64,000 nt of DNA, taken from the NCBI GenBank assembly GCA_035578155.1, contig JAPWDM010000065.1:506001-570000 (forward strand). The letters are read 5' to 3'. Origin of the DNA: Brachynemurus nebulosus. Taxonomy: Eukaryota; Arthropoda; Insecta; Neuroptera; Myrmeleontidae. Shown piece by piece: positions 12,149 through 23,610 of the stretch. The first letter of the stretch is position 1, and each line of letters starts with the position of its first letter. A program made the translations under genes and the position numbers. The notes beneath the pieces were generated by a model. That model saw nothing but the letters and a program-made list of their open reading frames with translations, did not search any database and was not told where the DNA came from.

Positions 12149-13153
12149 CAGTGTCTCTCATAAAGTACGCATGATATGGGAAACAATTTTATTATTGATT
12201 CCTTGAAAAATATCCTAGTGGGCTTAGTTGCTGCATCAGTTTAAATGAGATACTAGTTAAACACATCTTACCGCCCGCTTAATATTTGACAGGAAACCGG
12301 AAATTTCAAATTTGTGAATTATGAAAAATGATAATCATTTGAAAGTTATTGATTACCTCCTGATGAAATTTTGGCATCGTATCAAAATTAGGGATAGTAA
12401 ATATATTCCGAAAGCTAAATATCACAGTTTGCAAAAACAAAGCCCAAAAATCTGCTTTTCCAAAATACGAATTTAACTGACCCTAAATTCAAAATAATTG
12501 TACAAATTCTAGCAAAATAAAACTTATACCATTCGTTGAGATCTGCGTATTCATAAAATCACAATTATCATCAAAATATTGCTACAGACATCGGTCTTTC
12601 AATAGAAAAATTTAACTTGGTCACAAAAAGACACGCTCTGTAATATTGGAATTTTAACAAACATGAATAATTGTTATTTCTTTATTTTCTTTGCAGTTAG
12701 TAGTCAAAATACTCGTTACGCAAATCTCATTTCATTGATGACAATTGTGATTTTATGAATAAACAGATCTCAAAGAACGGTATGATTTGTATTTTGCTAG
12801 AATTCATAAAATTTTTTGTATCTAGGGCTACTTAAAGCCGTATTTTCGAAAAACAGATTTTTGAGCTTTATTCTTGCAGACTATAATATTTAGCTATCGG
12901 AATATGTTTACTACACTTAAATTTGATATGATGCCAAAATTTAATCAGGAAATGACCAACAACTTTCAAATTATTACCATTTTTAACAATTCACGAAATT
13001 TCCGGTTTCCCGCCAAATAGTAATCGAAGGTAAGATGTGTTTAGCTATTTTTTCATTTCAACTGATGCCCCAAGTAACTTCACTGAAATAGTTTTTAAAA
13101 AAAATTAATAGTAAAAAGTTTTCCATATGGTGTGAAATTTGTGAAAGACACTG
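12149..13153. mobile_element. Tc1/mariner-type fold-back MITE
   Basis: Ends read CAGTGTCTCTCATAAAGTACG on the left and the reverse complement CAGTGTCTTTCACAAATTTC on the right, flanked by TA on both sides (12147-12148, 13154-13155). The inverted similarity continues for about 450 bp into each arm, with moderate divergence. The CAGTG start and TA duplication fit Tc1/mariner. No transposase frame. Confidence 0.75.
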
Positions 13154-13155
13154 TA

Positions 13156-15365
13156 CATATATATATCCGATTTAAAATTTAAAGAGTGATGAACGATCTA
13201 AATAATACGCAGGAACGGTTAATGACAAAGACGAACAACGAACATAAAACTAGATTCTACGAGACACATGACGAACAGAATAAAGCCAAGATGGCCGACA
13301 GACTATACGACGCGTAAATATATTTAATACGTTTGAAGAAGTTTATGTACGAGAATTTAAGTATTTTAAACAAATTATTAAGTGATTTATTTAAAACGAA
13401 TTTACTACAGTGTATCAGTGTTATTTTCAAATCTGTATAATAATTGTTTCTTTAATTTTTATCAATTTAAATGTAAAGAACTTAACAAAGTATTGCGTAA
13501 ATCATTTGATAATTCAAGTTGATTAAATAATAAGTGTAAATTTTAATTTTAACCTGATAAACGAATCCTACAATTCAGGTGTGAGGTGAAAAATTATAAT
13601 TTTGTGTTTATATGAAGAAATTGAGATGAACTAAAAGTGAAAATTGTGAAAAAATTGAAAAAACGTTACATCGTAATAATTGTTAAAAATGTTTTGTTTA
13701 TATGAACTTTTTGCTAAATATCTTGTCATTATTAAAGTAGAGACATTAACTTTTTCTCCGTGATTATTATTAATTAGAGTTACATTAAAAATTAAATTTA
13801 TAACAAACAGCAATTTCTTTGCTCCTTCAATATCTTTTCTTAAAATTGGCGCCATCAAAATTTTACAAAGAATAAACAAATGGCATATATATTATGTATA
13901 TTTTTAATTTCGTTCCACATCAGGTAAATTAACTTTTTCCACTTCGAAAATTGCTTCGTTTATTTTAATTGTTTATATTTTATTAACAAGAATCAAACAA
14001 TTAAATTAATTGTCAAATATACATAGAATTGTTATTATTAAAAAAAATTATATAAAAAAAAAATCACCATAGAAATAGTGTTTAAAATATTTTAATACAT
14101 AGGTCAAAATTTTAATTTTTATTGTGATTAATGTATAAACTTAAAATTAATAAACAGTAAAATAATAAAATACTTTTGCATTCATTTTAAAACCCTATAA
14201 TATATGTGTGTATGTATGTATGAATGTATGCTTCTATGAGTGTATGGATGGATGCGTGTGTACGTATGTGTGTGTATTGTATGTATACGATTAAGAACCT
14301 CTTTCCAGCCTCACAACACCTGATTTTAAGGGTCAAGGAGCAGTATTGTAGGGTCAGTAGAGATACTACTTTGACACTATAAGTGGAGAATCTGTCATTT
14401 TGCGACAACATATAGGCTTAATGTAGGCTTTTTTTACATGTAATTCTGAAACTACTTTAACCCTATTTAATTCAATTAAAAGCAGTAACGTAGGATTAAT
14501 GCAGGTTTAATATTTCGACGCCGGAAATTTCATTATCATATTTGATATTTGTAAAAAATTTAGAAAATCAATAATTTAATGAATAAATTTGGTGAAAATT
14601 TGTGCACAAGGAGACTTCATCAAGATTGGATTAATTTAATAAAATTATATGGAAAGTAATTTTTTATATCCTTTTTTTTAGTTTATAATTTTTTTAACAT
14701 TGAAGTGTTTTAATACAAATTATTTTTCTGGAATAAGGTATAAGTTGAAGATCATAAATGCATCAACGAAATGGACAGCAAATGTAGGACATTAAGATTA
14801 TATTTTGGTATGTTGGTTTTCTAAAAAAAACATTAGAAATTTTGAAAAATTAAATCCCTACTACTTTTAGAATCGATACAAATCTGAAAAATCTTAATTT
14901 ATCTGGAAGTAAAAATGGAATGGATTGAGAAAAAAGTTTAGATGTATCGGTACTTGAAGTTTTTAATTCGAAATACATTTATAACATTAGTAACACTATA
15001 GTAAAGATTTAAGTAAGATAATAGATGCTAGAAAAATAGGGATGTGAGATAGAGAGAGATATATGATCCTACCGTATTGAGGAGTACAAATTGTAAATAA
15101 TATTATCCTTTGCCTGGAGATGAGGCTCTCCCGTCAATATTTCCCTTATTTCTATCACTATCAAAAATTTTTTTAGTTCTAAATATACAAAAAATTAGAT
15201 TCAAAAAGTAAATAATAGGAAAAAGATATAATAGCTTGGAATTAGAAACACGTCATTACGGAATTTGAAAATTTGTTCACTGTTAGCGACTAAACTATCT
15301 TAGATGGATCAGGTTGTTATATGAGATCTGTCAGTGTGCAATTTTTGGAAATTCACTATGTTATG
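13156..15365. other. AT-rich spacer without a supported gene
   Basis: Contains a TGTATG/TG-rich simple tract at 14204-14285. Short open frames here lack motifs. Confidence 0.45.
14204..14285. repeat. Imperfect (TGTATG)n simple repeat
   Basis: Run of TGTATG, TGTG and related units; it creates an apparent His/Thr-rich open frame on the minus strand that is not a gene. Confidence 0.8.
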
Positions 15366-15369
15366 CAGA

Positions 15370-17067
15370 TGTTACGGCTAATATGCGAAAACTTTAATTA
15401 CGCGTACTAGCAAGCTAAATCGCGAATCAGCCAAAAACGTCGGATAATATGTGACGAAATGCATGTATTTCAAACAGTTTCGGTAATCTTCCGGTTTCTA
15501 CGCGATTTATCCGAGGGGTTCCGGTTATAACCAACAGCCGTTGGTTATTACAAAATTTTGGTAATTTTTATTATTTGGATAATATATTATGTTTGTTGAG
15601 ATACGTTTAGAAAATATTTTAGAAGACTTAGGATGATTAAAACAGCGAGAAAAAAAATATTTTATGTGTTTTTTTCAAGATTTTACCTGCCTTACACAAT
15701 AACGAAAATTTTTTTTGTAACGTATGTTTCTTTAAATTTTAAAAAGGGTACTTCATGTTTAAAAAATAAATAAAATACTTCGTATATCTTTTTTTAATGA
15801 CTTAGGGGCCATGCACAATCACAAAAATTTTTCCGCAGTATCTTTAAATACTGTTCTATAACTAAAATATATATTTTTTTCAAATTGAACTTGCTCAAAT
15901 TATATACAGAGCGTTCATAAAGTTCCGGAACAGCTCCGCAAAAGTTCCGCAAAATCTCAGTTAATATTGACTTTATCGAAAAGTAACCCGGACAAAAATT
16001 TCATGGGAAGAAATGAGGAACTAGAAAATGACCTCGAATTTGACCTTGAACATGACCTTGACCAACCAGTATCATAATTTTTTCGTTTTTATGACCTTCA
16101 CACGACTTTGGAATATGAAGTATGAATATGGTTTTGAACGTAAAATTTTCCGCTCTTTCCGAATCCGATGTCAAAAATAGGGGTTTCCATTTAAAAAACA
16201 AAGTTGAACTCCAAATTTTGGTCAAGGTCATGTTCAAGGTAAAATTCGAGGTCATTTTCTAGTTTCTCATTTCTTTCCATGAAACTTTTGTCCGGGTTAT
16301 TTTTCGATAAAGTCAATATTAACTGAGATTTTCAGCTGTTCCGGAACTTTATGAACGCTCTGTATATTTTGCTGAAATCAGTAGATTGAAAATTCACTCA
16401 TAAAGTCATAACAATCTAACAAAAATAAGCAGGAGATGATACGGGTGAGGTAAATTTCTCTTTTCTTACTGGACAATGATTTTTTGAAATTTTTCAAATT
16501 TTCCCGAAAAACAGGGTTGGCGAGCAAAAAAAACTTATCCTCTATATTTTCTTCTATTCTACTCTTTTAAAGGATTTATTATTAGTTTTGTGGAGGTTAC
16601 GTACCATTTTCGAGATATTTACAAAATAAAAAATTTTTATCTCAATTTTTAAAGGGCAATTCACCCCTTCAGACCGGTTTTCCGTAGATAAAAATACGGG
16701 TCTCTTAGATTTCGACAAAGAATAACATGTCAGGGTATAATCGAAATCGGAGAGGGACACCTCGGAATGTTTGTGAGATAAATAGACACGATATCTTGTG
16801 TAATGTTTTTATACTTGTTATTGAATTCTTGACAAAATTTCGATCGTTAGTATTTGCTGTTATTGTTGCCACGTTATTTCTTTATCGGAGTATTTTAATA
16901 AAACAAACATTTAAACGTTTTAGATACAACGCGTTATAACCGATTTGGTTAGCTAATAGAAGAATCGTTTGCGTATTCGTATATTATTGTATTTAAGACA
17001 TTCGTATAATACGCGTATTATCCCGTTAATAAGCGTATTTTCTATTTCATGCGTATTAGCCGTAACA
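15370..17067. mobile_element. TIR element with TGTTACGGC ends, unclassified
   Basis: Left end TGTTACGGCTAATATGCG and the reverse complement of the right end TGTTACGGCTAATACGCATG share 16 of the first 18 bases. CAGA occurs directly outside both ends (15366-15369 and 17068-17071) and may be a 4-bp duplication. Both subterminal zones are rich in CGCGTA/TACGCG motifs. Without the nested MITE the element is about 1.24 kb. A 70-codon open frame at 16727-16939 has no recognisable domain. The 4-bp duplication is not enough to name the superfamily. Confidence 0.6.
15907..16362. mobile_element. Nested Tc1/mariner-type fold-back MITE, 456 bp
   Basis: Arms of about 155 bp (CAGAGCGTTCATAAAGTTCC outward on each strand) flanked by TA on both sides (15905-15906, 16363-16364). 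The left arm has a ~17-bp internal duplication of TTCCGCAAAA. Starts with CAGAG rather than CAGTG, so it is a family distinct from the 12149 element. It lies inside the TGTTACGGC element and is therefore younger than it. Confidence 0.8.
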
Positions 17068-17435
17068 CAGATACTGCGACAGGGGTATTTTAACATTAAA
17101 GTAATTTTTAAATTGTTGTATCATCCACCGATGTATGTCCGTTAAAAAAAAAAATTATGAAAGAATTGCGAACTTAACCATTGATACTAATGATTGTCAC
17201 CGGTGTATCCTAACATTCACAGTAAAACATATATACAATTATACATAATATGTATAAAAAATTGAATTGCATTCCTGTATCATTTGCATTCCTGTACATT
17301 TACATTCTCATGTTTAATTTTATTGAATTTTCATACATTCGCTATCCAATCAAAACAGTAAGTAAAATCTTTAAAACTAACGAAAAATATAAAATTTTTG
17401 AAATGTGTTTTCTTATAGCACAATATGACATTTAG

Positions 17436-17483
<48 letters not shown>
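17436..17483. repeat. (AT)n microsatellite
   Basis: Alternating AT run of about 48 bases. Confidence 0.95.
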
Positions 17484-17487
<4 letters not shown>

Positions 17488-19574
17488 TGGTTCATGTATC
17501 AATACCAATATAATTTATGTAGATATATATTTCAATTCGAATAGTGTACAATAAATCGAATCTCAAATACATCTCGGCGTCGGTATAAAATTTGACATAC
17601 AATATAAATATGCTTCCTTTAAAAAATGTCACGTAGTACAAAAATAAACTTTATGTTAAAATTACAATATCAATTTTTATAGATTTCTAGCGATTCGATC
17701 ATATTGCATCGAATTGCATAGAATGAAATAGTATAACAGAGCATGCAGCGCAATCAAAATGATGGATATTTATTGTGTAGTATTACATAATTCAATCTCT
17801 TTGTAAATTTTTAATCAATAAAACTCATTTAGAAATTTTTACTATGCATTCTTTTACTGTACAACATGTCTACATGTAGTCACAATTTTCTATAAACACT
17901 AAAAACAAAGTAGCTCATGATATCGACAGTGAAGATGCAATACCTCCTGTATTGGCTGGGTGCGTGATGCCAACGACATCTATAATATACATTTTTTCAT
18001 GCTATTAAATAATGGTAACCGTGGAAATAAATTTAAAATATTTTCAAAAAAACCGTAAAATCTGAATACAAATATTTGTTATTTACAATTATTTTTTTTT
18101 ATAAATAAATTTGAACAATTTGAGGTATAAAATACTGGATAAAGTATAATAATTGGATTAATAAAGTATTTAAACAATTTTCGAGGTTAACATGGATATA
18201 ATTATCAAGACAGTATTTCCTTCCAACCCCGGACTATGCAGAGGAAAAAGTTGCTGGTGATAGTGAAGCACGTCAGGGAAATTCGAAAATTAAGAAATGC
18301 TGGCATAAGTCATTTAGTTGAATGTACAGTCATACATAAAGCAAACATCAATAACTTCTTATGAAACATCATTGCATGTGAGTTTAAAATACCTCAAATA
18401 TTTTTAATTCTGTATTTATGGATTGACGTGTAGACGTTAATACGTTGACAGATAAATAAGGAACGACATATTAGTGGCAATTGCGTTTATAATCAAAGTG
18501 GATCAATGTATTATATTTTTATTTAATATTTTTTATTACACTATAAACACATATGAGCATGTATTATTGCCAATTTTCTCCACTACTCACGCTGCAATCG
18601 ATTTAATTATCCCCACCATATACTACGCACCCTGCCAATACATTTTGAAAAATTTTACCGCAAATACCACAGAATAACTAGAAGCAGCCTACATATACAA
18701 ATCTGTCGTTCGTAAGTTTCAATAAGTTGCAATTTACACCGCTACTGATTTAGTCTGTTACTGTCCGTGATCAGGTTCACGTCCTAACGAGTATCATTAT
18801 TTTTTTAATCAACTCGTGAAATTTAAACAGAAAAAAATATCAAGTGTCGTATTTAAGTGTAAAAATTCTATTGAACAAAAAAATTCTCAAAATAAAGGGA
18901 TATCGTTCTCAAAATAAATTTATGTTTAATTGTTGGTTGTTCATCACAAATGGTCGGCCATGATATTATATGCTATACATATGCAAGCTGTGTACCGTAT
19001 TACACTAATACATTCACATATTTGTGTTAATGCATGATGTGTTTTGTTTGTATATATCATGATCGGTTGGAAGGCGTAACCGTGCCATATCACTCGCCAG
19101 CGACAGCGAGCACAGTAGGTAGAGATAGAAATGTTACTTCTTGTTATTCTGTGGCAAATACGAAAAACTGTAGGAAAGTTTCTTTTACATTTAGTCCAAT
19201 TTGTCTTTTACAAACACAACTTTGAAAACTAAAATTTGGTTATTTCGTTTCATTTATATAATTTTCTTTCTTAATTTGTCATTAGCAGCAGTTAGATGGT
19301 GGGTAGATAATATTTATCCTATTTTCTCGGATTTTCAAAAAGTGTATTTTTATACTAATAATATCGCCTATCAGAACCAAACAAATTCTGTCTATAATAT
19401 TTAAAATGTTATAATTTAAACAAAAGATCAGTCAAAAGTGAGTCGGGCTTGCACAACCAGGGTTCCATACAATCAATAGAATAAATTATTTTTATTATAT
19501 TTATGTATTAAACCACTATATTGAGCCGTACTGTGGGCTGGATTGAGCATAATAATAGTCTTTTCCCCTTAAGG
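17484..19574. other. Unassigned AT-rich DNA
   Basis: No gene, RNA gene or repeat could be supported. Short open frames around 18474 and 19034 show no motifs and are consistent with chance. Confidence 0.4.
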
Positions 19575-19960
19575 ACCCACAAAAAATATAAAATATAAAA
19601 TATAAAATATTCGCTAGACCAGTTTCGGCTATTTTTGTAGCCCTTTTCAGTAGCATAAAATATAAAAAAGAACCATATAAATAATAAATATAAAAATCAG
19701 AAATATAGTAAAACTAGAATTATAAATATAAAAAATCAGAAATATAATAAATCAGAAATAAAATAAAAATAATAATAATAAACTACCATTAAATATAAAA
19801 ATAAATTAGAAATATATAAATATAAAAATAAAAATAAAATTAAAAAGGGCGTTAAAATAGAAGTAAAAAAATATAAATATATAACAACAATAAAAAATAA
19901 AAACGGAAAACAAGTAAAAAAATATAAAAATAAAAACAACAGTAAAAATAAAAATAAGAT
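19575..19960. repeat. (AAATAT/AAATA)n low-complexity tract
   Basis: Long A/T tract of AAATATA and AAATA units, interrupted near 19611-19656 by a Penelope-type structural motif. Generates artefactual Phe/Tyr/Ile-rich open frames on the minus strand. Confidence 0.85.
19611..19656 (-). ncRNA. Hammerhead-ribozyme-like motif of a Penelope element
   Basis: On the minus strand the core reads CTGAAAAG, then a 5-bp stem GGCTA/TAGCC closed by CAAAAA, then GAAAC and TGGTC. A hammerhead needs CUGANGA, stem II and GAAA in this order. Here the conserved G8 position appears as A, so the copy is probably inactive. Hammerheads are known in the terminal repeats of Penelope-like elements, and a Penelope reverse transcriptase lies 600 bp away, though on the other strand. 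Confidence 0.4.
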
Positions 19961-20049
19961 GAAGATACCATATCCAGAACAAACCCGTGCTCCTCTTGGT
20001 TTTAAACCGCCAAAAACAGTTTAACCTCAAAAACACAATATTTGCATAA

Positions 20050-20204
20050 ACGTCACTTCGATGACTGCAGTGAGTTTTAAACAAATGTCAAATATTTTGA
20101 ACTTATACATACATAATAATAATAAACAGCCATTGTATATTAATAAAGTTTTCGTCACTTCGACGATAGCAGTGAGTTTTAACCAAATGTCAAATATTCT
20201 GAAA
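20050..20204 (+). repeat. Direct repeat, ~103-bp period
   Basis: The ~52-bp block beginning CGTCACTTCGATGACTGCAG at 20050 recurs at 20153 with few changes. It sits just upstream of the Penelope coding remnant and may belong to its leader. Confidence 0.7.
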
Positions 20205-20243
20205 TGGAGGCCTGTTTTATACGATTTCTCGTCAAAATTCTCG

Positions 20244-20795
20244 TGTTCTGATTGGTTCTGGTATTTGGACCAGTCACCAAAGCCGACAAAGGTAACGCGG
20301 TTGTAATTTTGGACAAGGAGGATTATTTCAGCAGAATGGAAAGTTTATTGAATGATGGACCATATGAGCGCGTTCAGAACGATTCACTACAACGAAATAT
20401 CAAAAAGGTAAAAGATGAACTACAGAAATGCAGCGTATTAATTGAGAATAGAGAACGTCTAAAGTTGCAATCGTCTAACCCTACTAAGTCTAGGCTTTAC
20501 GGTTTGCCAAAAGTACACAATGAATGAAATGGTATGCGGCCCATCGTTTTTGGAATCAATTCACCAACGTATAAAATCTCCAGGTGGTTGGTTACAGAAT
20601 TCAGTAAATATAAGCAACCGATGGGCTGTAGTTTCAAGAAGTCCGTTGAGTTAATTGACAAAATCAAAAATGTTAAATTATCAAACAGAAATAGGTTGGT
20701 TCATTTGACGTAACAGCTCTTTTCCCTAGTGTCCCAATAAATAAAACGTTGCGATACTTGGAGGAGTGGTTGGCGGAAAATAAAGTGTTGAGGAT
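20244..20795 (+). pseudogene. Penelope-like element reverse transcriptase, truncated
   Basis: The frame contains the Penelope signature TKADKGNAVVILDKEDY, then RLYGLPKVHN, then MRPIVFGINSP, and, after frame changes, FDVTALFPSVPI, which is reverse-transcriptase motif A with the first catalytic Asp. A stop interrupts the reading at 20525-20527 and a second frame break lies near 20710. Everything downstream of motif A (YADD box, GIY-YIG endonuclease) is missing because a MITE starts at 20794. Penelope proteins make DNA by target-primed synthesis; this copy is dead. Classification is secure from the combined motifs. Confidence 0.88.
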
Positions 20796-21046
20796 GAGGA
20801 TTACACGAATCGAACCCAATTAAAAAACCAACTTTGGAAAAATTAATTATTTTCTCCGAAGGCTCTTAAGTATTAAACCACTGGACGTCATGTGCCATTG
20901 AAGAGTGACTCTTAAAGAATGTTGAATTTGCAGCTTGTGAGGTGGATGGAAGCTTACATACTCTTGATGTGTATTTTTGAAAACAATTGTACCTTAATTT
21001 CTCCAAACTTGGTTTTTTAATTGGGTACGATTCGTGTAATCCTCAT
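20794..21046. mobile_element. Short TIR MITE truncating the Penelope copy
   Basis: ATGAGGATTACACGAATCG at the left is mirrored at the right end (21028-21046), and the inverted match extends about 50 bp inward with a few gaps. Size 253 bp. No clear target duplication, so the superfamily is unknown. Confidence 0.75.
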
Positions 21047-21156
21047 GTGGAATCCACATATACCTATTTTATTTTTATTCTTATGTCTTTGTATATTTTA
21101 TTTTTCTATAACTGGTTAAAATTTCAAAATTAATATCAAATTAAAATAATTCGCTC

Positions 21157-21195
21157 CGGGACCGATTCACCTATACTTATTCGGCTATACCCATA
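21157..21195 (-). repeat. Degenerate end of the long-TIR family
   Basis: On the minus strand ATGGGTATAGCCGAATAAGT followed by ATAGGTGAATCGGTCCCGG parallels the terminus GGGCATAGCCGGGTAAGATA.GCGAAACGGCCC at 730 and 7242. It looks like an older or divergent copy of the same terminus. Confidence 0.45.
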
Positions 21196-21471
21196 ACGTC
21201 ATTTGTTGCTTTGTCTTTGTTTCCAAATGAGGCACCAGCAATAATGGATCCCATTTTCAATAATAAATTTTAACACAACAATTTAAAAAGAAAAAAATTT
21301 TTTGCAGCAATAAGTTTTAATGTTTTTAACCAAAGTTTCAAAATCAAATTGTGGCTGAAAAATTATACTACGGTCTTTTATAGCAGAAAAATAGTATGAT
21401 GACGTCAGTTAACAATTTTTACAAGTTCAAACCTGTATGATTTTCGGAAATATATGATTATCAAACCTAAT

Positions 21472-21648
21472 ACGCCACCTATTAGCGCTGTTAGCGCCAC
21501 CTATTAGCGCTATCTATTCGAATCTGTGTACATACTTAGATGATTGCGCCATCTTTTAATGATTAGTAAACCTATCATAGGGTTTGCACTGCCATCTCGT
21601 AACCAAGCTTAGAATTCGTATATAGAGTTCGGACTACCAGCGCCATCT
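21472..21648 (+). repeat. Cluster of GCGCCAYCT motifs
   Basis: CGCCACCT or GCGCCATCT occurs at 21473, 21494, 21545 and 21640, with a weaker form near 21590. The first two are part of a short repeat GCGCCACCTATTAGCGC. Reverse complement AGATGGCGC resembles known insulator-type zinc-finger sites, but chance or repeat origin is also possible. Confidence 0.45.
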
Positions 21649-21732
21649 CTTACTAAAAAGTCAAATTCTTAGGTTTGGTGCGATTAAGTTAAGGTTAAGC
21701 TTAGGTTCCATTGGTGCCGCGACTAGTGAACC

Positions 21733-21853
21733 ACAGACAGTTCAACCGCAACAGTTCAATCCCGACAGTCCAACCGACAACAAATCAACCTAACGACAGA
21801 TCAACCGACGATAATTCAACCTAACGACAATTAAACTGAAGACAATTTAATCG
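21733..21853 (+). repeat. Degenerate ~20-bp CAACCGACAA repeat
   Basis: Successive units of the type TTCAACCGACA, TCAACCTAACGACA. About six units with drift. Confidence 0.6.
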
Positions 21854-21919
21854 TTGTACAATCTATTAACTAATAAAAACAAAATTATTTGAATTATATC
21901 TAACAATGAAATTTGTCTC

Positions 21920-21969
21920 CCTTGAGACTTGAGACTAAATAAGTATTTATGTAGTCTCAAGTCTCAAGG
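21920..21969. other. Perfect 18-bp hairpin
   Basis: CCTTGAGACTTGAGACTA at 21920-21937 is exactly mirrored at 21952-21969 with a 14-base loop. Possibly a snap-back or tiny element relic. Confidence 0.8.
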
Positions 21970-21984
21970 TCGATTCTTTACACT

Positions 21985-22650
21985 TTACAGAATTAAGGGT
22001 ATACTATTTGGTTGGGTTGTGTTGGATTTGGTTACTTTCCATTGAATTCGGTTAGTTTAGGTTGTGTTTGGTTAGGTTTGGTTATATTTGGTTAAGTTGT
22101 ATTTGATTACATTAGGTTGGGCTTGTTGATAATTTGTTGAGTTCGGTTAGTTCACGTTGGGTTTGGTTAAATTAGGTTGCGTTTATTTATAATTTATTGA
22201 GTTCAATATGTTTTGGTTGGATTTGGTTAGGTTAGGCTGGGTTTGTTTATAATTTGTTTATTTAGGTTAGTTCACATTGGGTTTGGTTGGTCTAGGTTGA
22301 GTTTGTTTATAATTTGTTAATTTCGATTAGTTTAGGTTGGTTCTGGTTAGGTTAGGTTCGATTTGTTTATAATCTATTGAGTTCGGTTAGTGCAGGTTGG
22401 GTTTGGTTATGTTAGGCTGTTTTAGGTTATGTTATAATAGGTTTGCTTATAATTTGTTGAGTTCGATTAGCTTAGGCTGGTATTGGATAGGTTAAATTGT
22501 ATTTGCTTAAAATTTATTGAGTGGGGTTATTAGTTCAGGTTGGACTTGGTTACGTTAGATTGTATTAAGGCAAGTTAGGATGGGTTTGTTTATCCTTTAT
22601 TGAGTTCAGTAAGTTTAGGTCTGATTTCATTAAGTTAGGTTTTATTTGGA
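21985..22650 (+). repeat. Degenerate GGTTAGGTTGGGTTTG minisatellite
   Basis: Around eight to ten drifting units of about 65-75 bp, each with a GTTTATAATTTGTTGAGTTC core followed by GGTTAG/TTGG blocks. Locally resembles the insect TTAGG telomere unit but never forms a regular array. Confidence 0.8.
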
Positions 22651-23297
22651 AAATCCAAAATCTATGGATATTTAAAATTTATATAAATTAAATAGAAAGG
22701 AAGGATTTTTTATATTAAAATATCACAATAATATTTACAATTACTATATTGTATAATTTGTATGTTTGGATATAATATTCACTTATATTAATTTACACTA
22801 GTTTAACATATCAACCACTTACTTTTTTTAACAGGGTATGGTTTATCTTTTTTTGTTAAAATTTAATATAACAGTTTTATTATAAGAATGTTTTATGGGG
22901 CGGTAACAGCCGGCTTTTGGATATCAACTGAATATATATTTTGTCCAAATTTATAGTCTTCTTATTTTGGTTACTACGTAAATAGTAATTTGTTTAAATT
23001 TTCTAATCATTCTGATATTTTTTATTTTTCTTTTAAATATAGAATGCCTACATTATTGCACAGCATAAAGTAAAAAATTGAAAATATTTAGATGTACTAC
23101 AATTATAACTAATTAATTACTTTGGCCATAAAATATTATGTAAATATTTCCATCATTAATAAGATTATAGTTATTAAGTTACCCATTTTCCTGACATTTA
23201 TATGTATTCAGCTGTTAAATTCACCACCAGGGGCGTGAGTGAGAACTTTTGGGTCACCGTAGTACCAACAATAATTATTTTATAATATTAATTAATT
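22651..23297. other. AT-rich spacer, nothing recognised
   Basis: No coding or structural signal found. Confidence 0.4.
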
Positions 23298-23592
23298 AGT
23301 TAGAACTGTAAAGAGACCATTTCTGTACATGGAAAATGACATAAATCACGTAATGCGAAGTAATTATTGTATAATTAATTTAAACACGTATATAATTTCT
23401 TCAATTAATATAAAAGGCCAGAAATACAACAATTTGATAACATTTGTTTTATAGACGTTATAATAGCTAGACAAGAGCTCTATAGAGCTCTTCTTATGTA
23501 AAATTTATTGTAACAGTTAATTGTAACTTAAAAAATAAAAATTTTTAAAAAAGTTTATTTCGTGTTCGAAAAACGTAATTGAAAAACGTAAT
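23298..23592 (+). repeat. Candidate 5' LTR of an errantivirus
   Basis: The segment ends directly before the primer site and contains an AATAAA at about 23536. AGTTAGAACT at 23298 is a plausible left end because related LTRs start AGTT or AGTG. The second LTR could not be found, so the left boundary is a guess. Confidence 0.5.
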
Positions 23593-23610
23593 TGGCGCAG
23601 TCGGTAGGAT
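23593..23610 (+). promoter_or_regulatory. Primer-binding site, tRNA-Ser type
   Basis: TGGCGCAGTCGGTAGGAT is complementary to the 3' end of insect tRNA-Ser including CCA. This primer is typical of the 17.6/297/tom group of errantiviruses. It is not a tRNA gene: only the 3' 18 bases are present. Confidence 0.85.

Noticed and set aside
19736..20084. Phe/Tyr-rich minus-strand open frames resembling membrane proteins
   Set aside because: They arise from AAATA low-complexity DNA.
21985..22650. Telomeric repeat array
   Set aside because: No regular TTAGG array; units are about 65-75 bp and strongly degenerate.
23593..23610. Possible tRNA-Ser gene
   Set aside because: Only the reverse complement of the tRNA 3' end is present, directly after an LTR-like end; it is a primer-binding site.
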